A stretch of 64,000 nt of DNA from Dechloromonas hortensis (GTDB lineage: Bacteria > Pseudomonadota > Gammaproteobacteria > Burkholderiales > Rhodocyclaceae), in assembly GCF_009469765.1 (NCBI RefSeq), contig NZ_SSSQ01000009.1:116718-180717 (forward strand), given 5' to 3'. This document shows positions 62,662-64,000 of the stretch, piece by piece; the stretch's first letter is position 1, and every line of letters begins with the position of its first letter. The notes under the pieces are model-generated. The model saw only the letters and a list, made by a program, of their open reading frames with translations, did no database searches and had not been told where the DNA came from. The translations under genes were made by a program, and so were the position numbers.

Positions 62662-63771
62662 TCAGGCCGGACGGCGCTCCGAGACCAGGCTTGCACTTTC
62701 CATCCAGCGCTTGATCCGGTTGGCATCACCGACCCGGGTCATCTTGCCGACCGAGTCGAGCAGCACAATCACCACCGGCTTGTCGGCGACCCGCGCCTGC
62801 ATCACCAGGCAACGGCCTGCCTCTGAAATGTAACCGGTCTTCGAAACGCCGATTTCCCAGTTGTCGCTGCGGACCAATGCATTGGTATTGTGGAAATCGG
62901 TCGGCCGGCCATTCAGTTCGACGCGCGCTTCCGCCGTCGTCGAGAAGGCACGGATTTCAGGGTAACGTGCCGCCGCCGTAACCATCCGCGCCAGATCGTG
63001 GGCGGTCGACACATTATTGCTCGACAGACCGGTCGGCTCCTCGAAACGAGAATTGACCATACCCAACGCCTGCGCCTTCCGGTTCATGGCCTGCACGAAA
63101 GCCGGCATACCGCCCGGATAATGACGACCGAGCGAATGAGCCGCCCGGTTTTCCGAAGACATCAGCGCCAGCAGCATCGCCGTTTCACGCGTCATCGTCG
63201 TCCCGACCGGCAAACGCGAACGCGTGCCCTTCAGGCCGTCGACATCGTCCTCGCCGATGGCAATGACTTCCTGCAGATCGAGCTTGGCATCGAGCACGAC
63301 CATCGCCGTCATCAGCTTGGAAATCGAGGCGATCGGCACGACGGTGTCAGGGTGTTTTTCGAGCACAGCCTGACCGGTGCTTTGATCGATGACCAGCGCC
63401 GACGACGAATAGAGGGCCAGACGGCTCGGGTCGATATCGGCCATCGAAACTCGACGGACTGGTTTTTTGACTGCTTCGGAGGACACCTGGGCGGACTTGC
63501 CGGCTCGGGTCGCCGGTGCCTTGACCGACTTGCTTGGCTTCGCTGCAGGTGCAGGCGCAGGTGCAGGTGCAGCCGCGAATTTCTTGGTGGTTGCCGGCTT
63601 GGCAGCCGATTTCACGGCAGGCTTGGCAGCCACCTGGGATTTTTTGCCGGTTGTGCCTTTTTTGGCGGTCTGTTCGCTTTCTTTCTTGCCGGTCGCGGCA
63701 AGCAAAGGGGGATTCAAGCCAACCCCCAGCAAGGCCCCGAGCAACAGGGCAGCCTTAATTTTCCGTTTCAT
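62662..63771 (-). CDS. pbpG: D-alanyl-D-alanine endopeptidase, PBP7-like (peptidase S11)
   Basis: 369 residues. Signal peptide (1-26), then a long Lys/Ala/Pro-rich linker (about 28-105, with an alternating Ala-Pro stretch at 67-77), then the S11 domain with SxxK (SISK, Ser149), SEN and KTG (VSKTGYISEAG). It cuts D,D-cross-links in peptidoglycan. The linker is longer than in Escherichia coli PBP7. A TTGAAA / TAAACT promoter-like pair lies upstream (about 63802-63830). Confidence 0.9.
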   Translation of the reverse strand: MKRKIKAALLLGALLGVGLNPPLLAATGKKESEQTAKKGTTGKKSQVAAKPAVKSAAKPATTKKFAAAPAPAPAPAAKPSKSVKAPATRAGKSAQVSSEAVKKPVRRVSMADIDPSRLALYSSSALVIDQSTGQAVLEKHPDTVVPIASISKLMTAMVVLDAKLDLQEVIAIGEDDVDGLKGTRSRLPVGTTMTRETAMLLALMSSENRAAHSLGRHYPGGMPAFVQAMNRKAQALGMVNSRFEEPTGLSSNNVSTAHDLARMVTAAARYPEIRAFSTTAEARVELNGRPTDFHNTNALVRSDNWEIGVSKTGYISEAGRCLVMQARVADKPVVIVLLDSVGKMTRVGDANRIKRWMESASLVSERRPA

Positions 63772-63874
63772 TCACTATCTCCTGCCAACACCGGGAAATT
63801 CTAGCCCAGTTTAGCAGGGGATAGTGAAATTTCAATAAAAATAATTAGATACAACAATAACTTAAAGCAACAAT

Positions 63875-64000
63875 TTATACAGCATCAACCACTGTAAGTG
63901 CCGTCATATTGACGATCCGGCGTACGGTGGCGGTCGGGGTCAGGATGTTGACCGGCTTCGCCGCCCCGAGCAGGATCGGCCCGATGGTCAGGTTGTCGCC
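63875..64000 (-). CDS. C-terminal end of a MaeB-like malic enzyme (cut by window edge)
   Basis: The frame is open from the window edge to the TAA at 63875; 41 residues are visible. GPILLGAAKPVNILTPTATV and VRRIVNMTALTVVDAV match the end of the phosphotransacetylase-like domain found in NADP-dependent malic enzymes. It is more than 100 bases upstream of pbpG with no clear hairpin between. A phosphate acetyltransferase is the other option. Confidence 0.75.
   Translation of the reverse strand, partial: GDNLTIGPILLGAAKPVNILTPTATVRRIVNMTALTVVDAV

Noticed and set aside
63541..63575. Short tandem repeat of GCAGGT units
   Set aside because: It encodes the Ala-Pro linker of the D,D-endopeptidase and is not a CRISPR or regulatory repeat.

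Overview
The window looks like a chromosomal segment of a denitrifying or microaerophilic betaproteobacterium of the Rhodocyclales (Dechloromonas/Azonexus-like). This is inferred from protein content, not from a search. The pointers are a complete cbb3 oxidase locus, an exosortase-B (XrtB/EpsH) exopolysaccharide locus of the methanolan type with PEP-CTERM proteins, an ACR3-type ars operon, a lut-type lactate oxidation operon and GC-rich coding.

Layout. 1-9.7 kb: a cut TonB-like gene, then the cbb3 respiratory locus on the minus strand (ccoI-ccoS, an FNR-type box, ccoNOQP, terminator, ccoG-ccoH and a DUF3149 miniprotein), with an HSD10-like short-chain dehydrogenase upstream. 9.9-11.2 kb: a small Cys-rich protein and a REC-GGDEF diguanylate cyclase. 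11.2-40.3 kb: a roughly 29-kb exopolysaccharide/PEP-CTERM region. It holds the priming transferase EpsB, the LuxR-type regulator EpsA, nucleotide-sugar genes (manC, an NDP-sugar pyrophosphorylase, rfbBDAC for dTDP-rhamnose), glycosyltransferases, a secreted glycosidase-like protein, Wzy-like polymerase, pyruvyltransferase, Wzx-like flippase, EpsI, exosortase XrtB, the Wzx/Wzy-type assembly set epsGFEDL, and four PEP-CTERM proteins. The section 24-33 kb is visibly more AT-rich than its flanks.

40.5-45 kb: a hotdog thioesterase, the operon arsR-arsC-acr3 with an ECF sigma factor at its end, and a sigma-54 activator. 45.4-56.7 kb: a second ccoG, an orphan substrate-binding lipoprotein overlapping a hybrid histidine kinase that has its own periplasmic binding domain, an alpha/beta hydrolase, a Pit phosphate transporter with its DUF47 partner, and a GGDEF-EAL protein. 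56.7-64 kb: a small unknown protein, a lut-type operon (lutA-lutB-short ALDH-2-hydroxyacid dehydrogenase-lutC-S4 protein) with a divergent IclR regulator, a PBP7-like D,D-endopeptidase, and the 3' end of a maeB-like gene.

How it fits together. Sugar nucleotides from manC, the 16.9-kb pyrophosphorylase and rfbBDAC feed EpsB and the glycosyltransferases. Repeat units are then flipped (Wzx), polymerised (Wzy) and exported (EpsF/G/E/L). XrtB with EpsI anchors PEP-CTERM proteins at the surface. Three PEP-CTERM transcription units share a near-identical 19-bp dyad at almost fixed distance from the start codon. A separate CTGCAA-centred palindrome occurs upstream of epsB/epsA and of one PEP-CTERM gene. 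These are the strongest hints of an undescribed regulatory circuit in the window. No CRISPR array, rRNA, tRNA, transposase or phage gene was seen.
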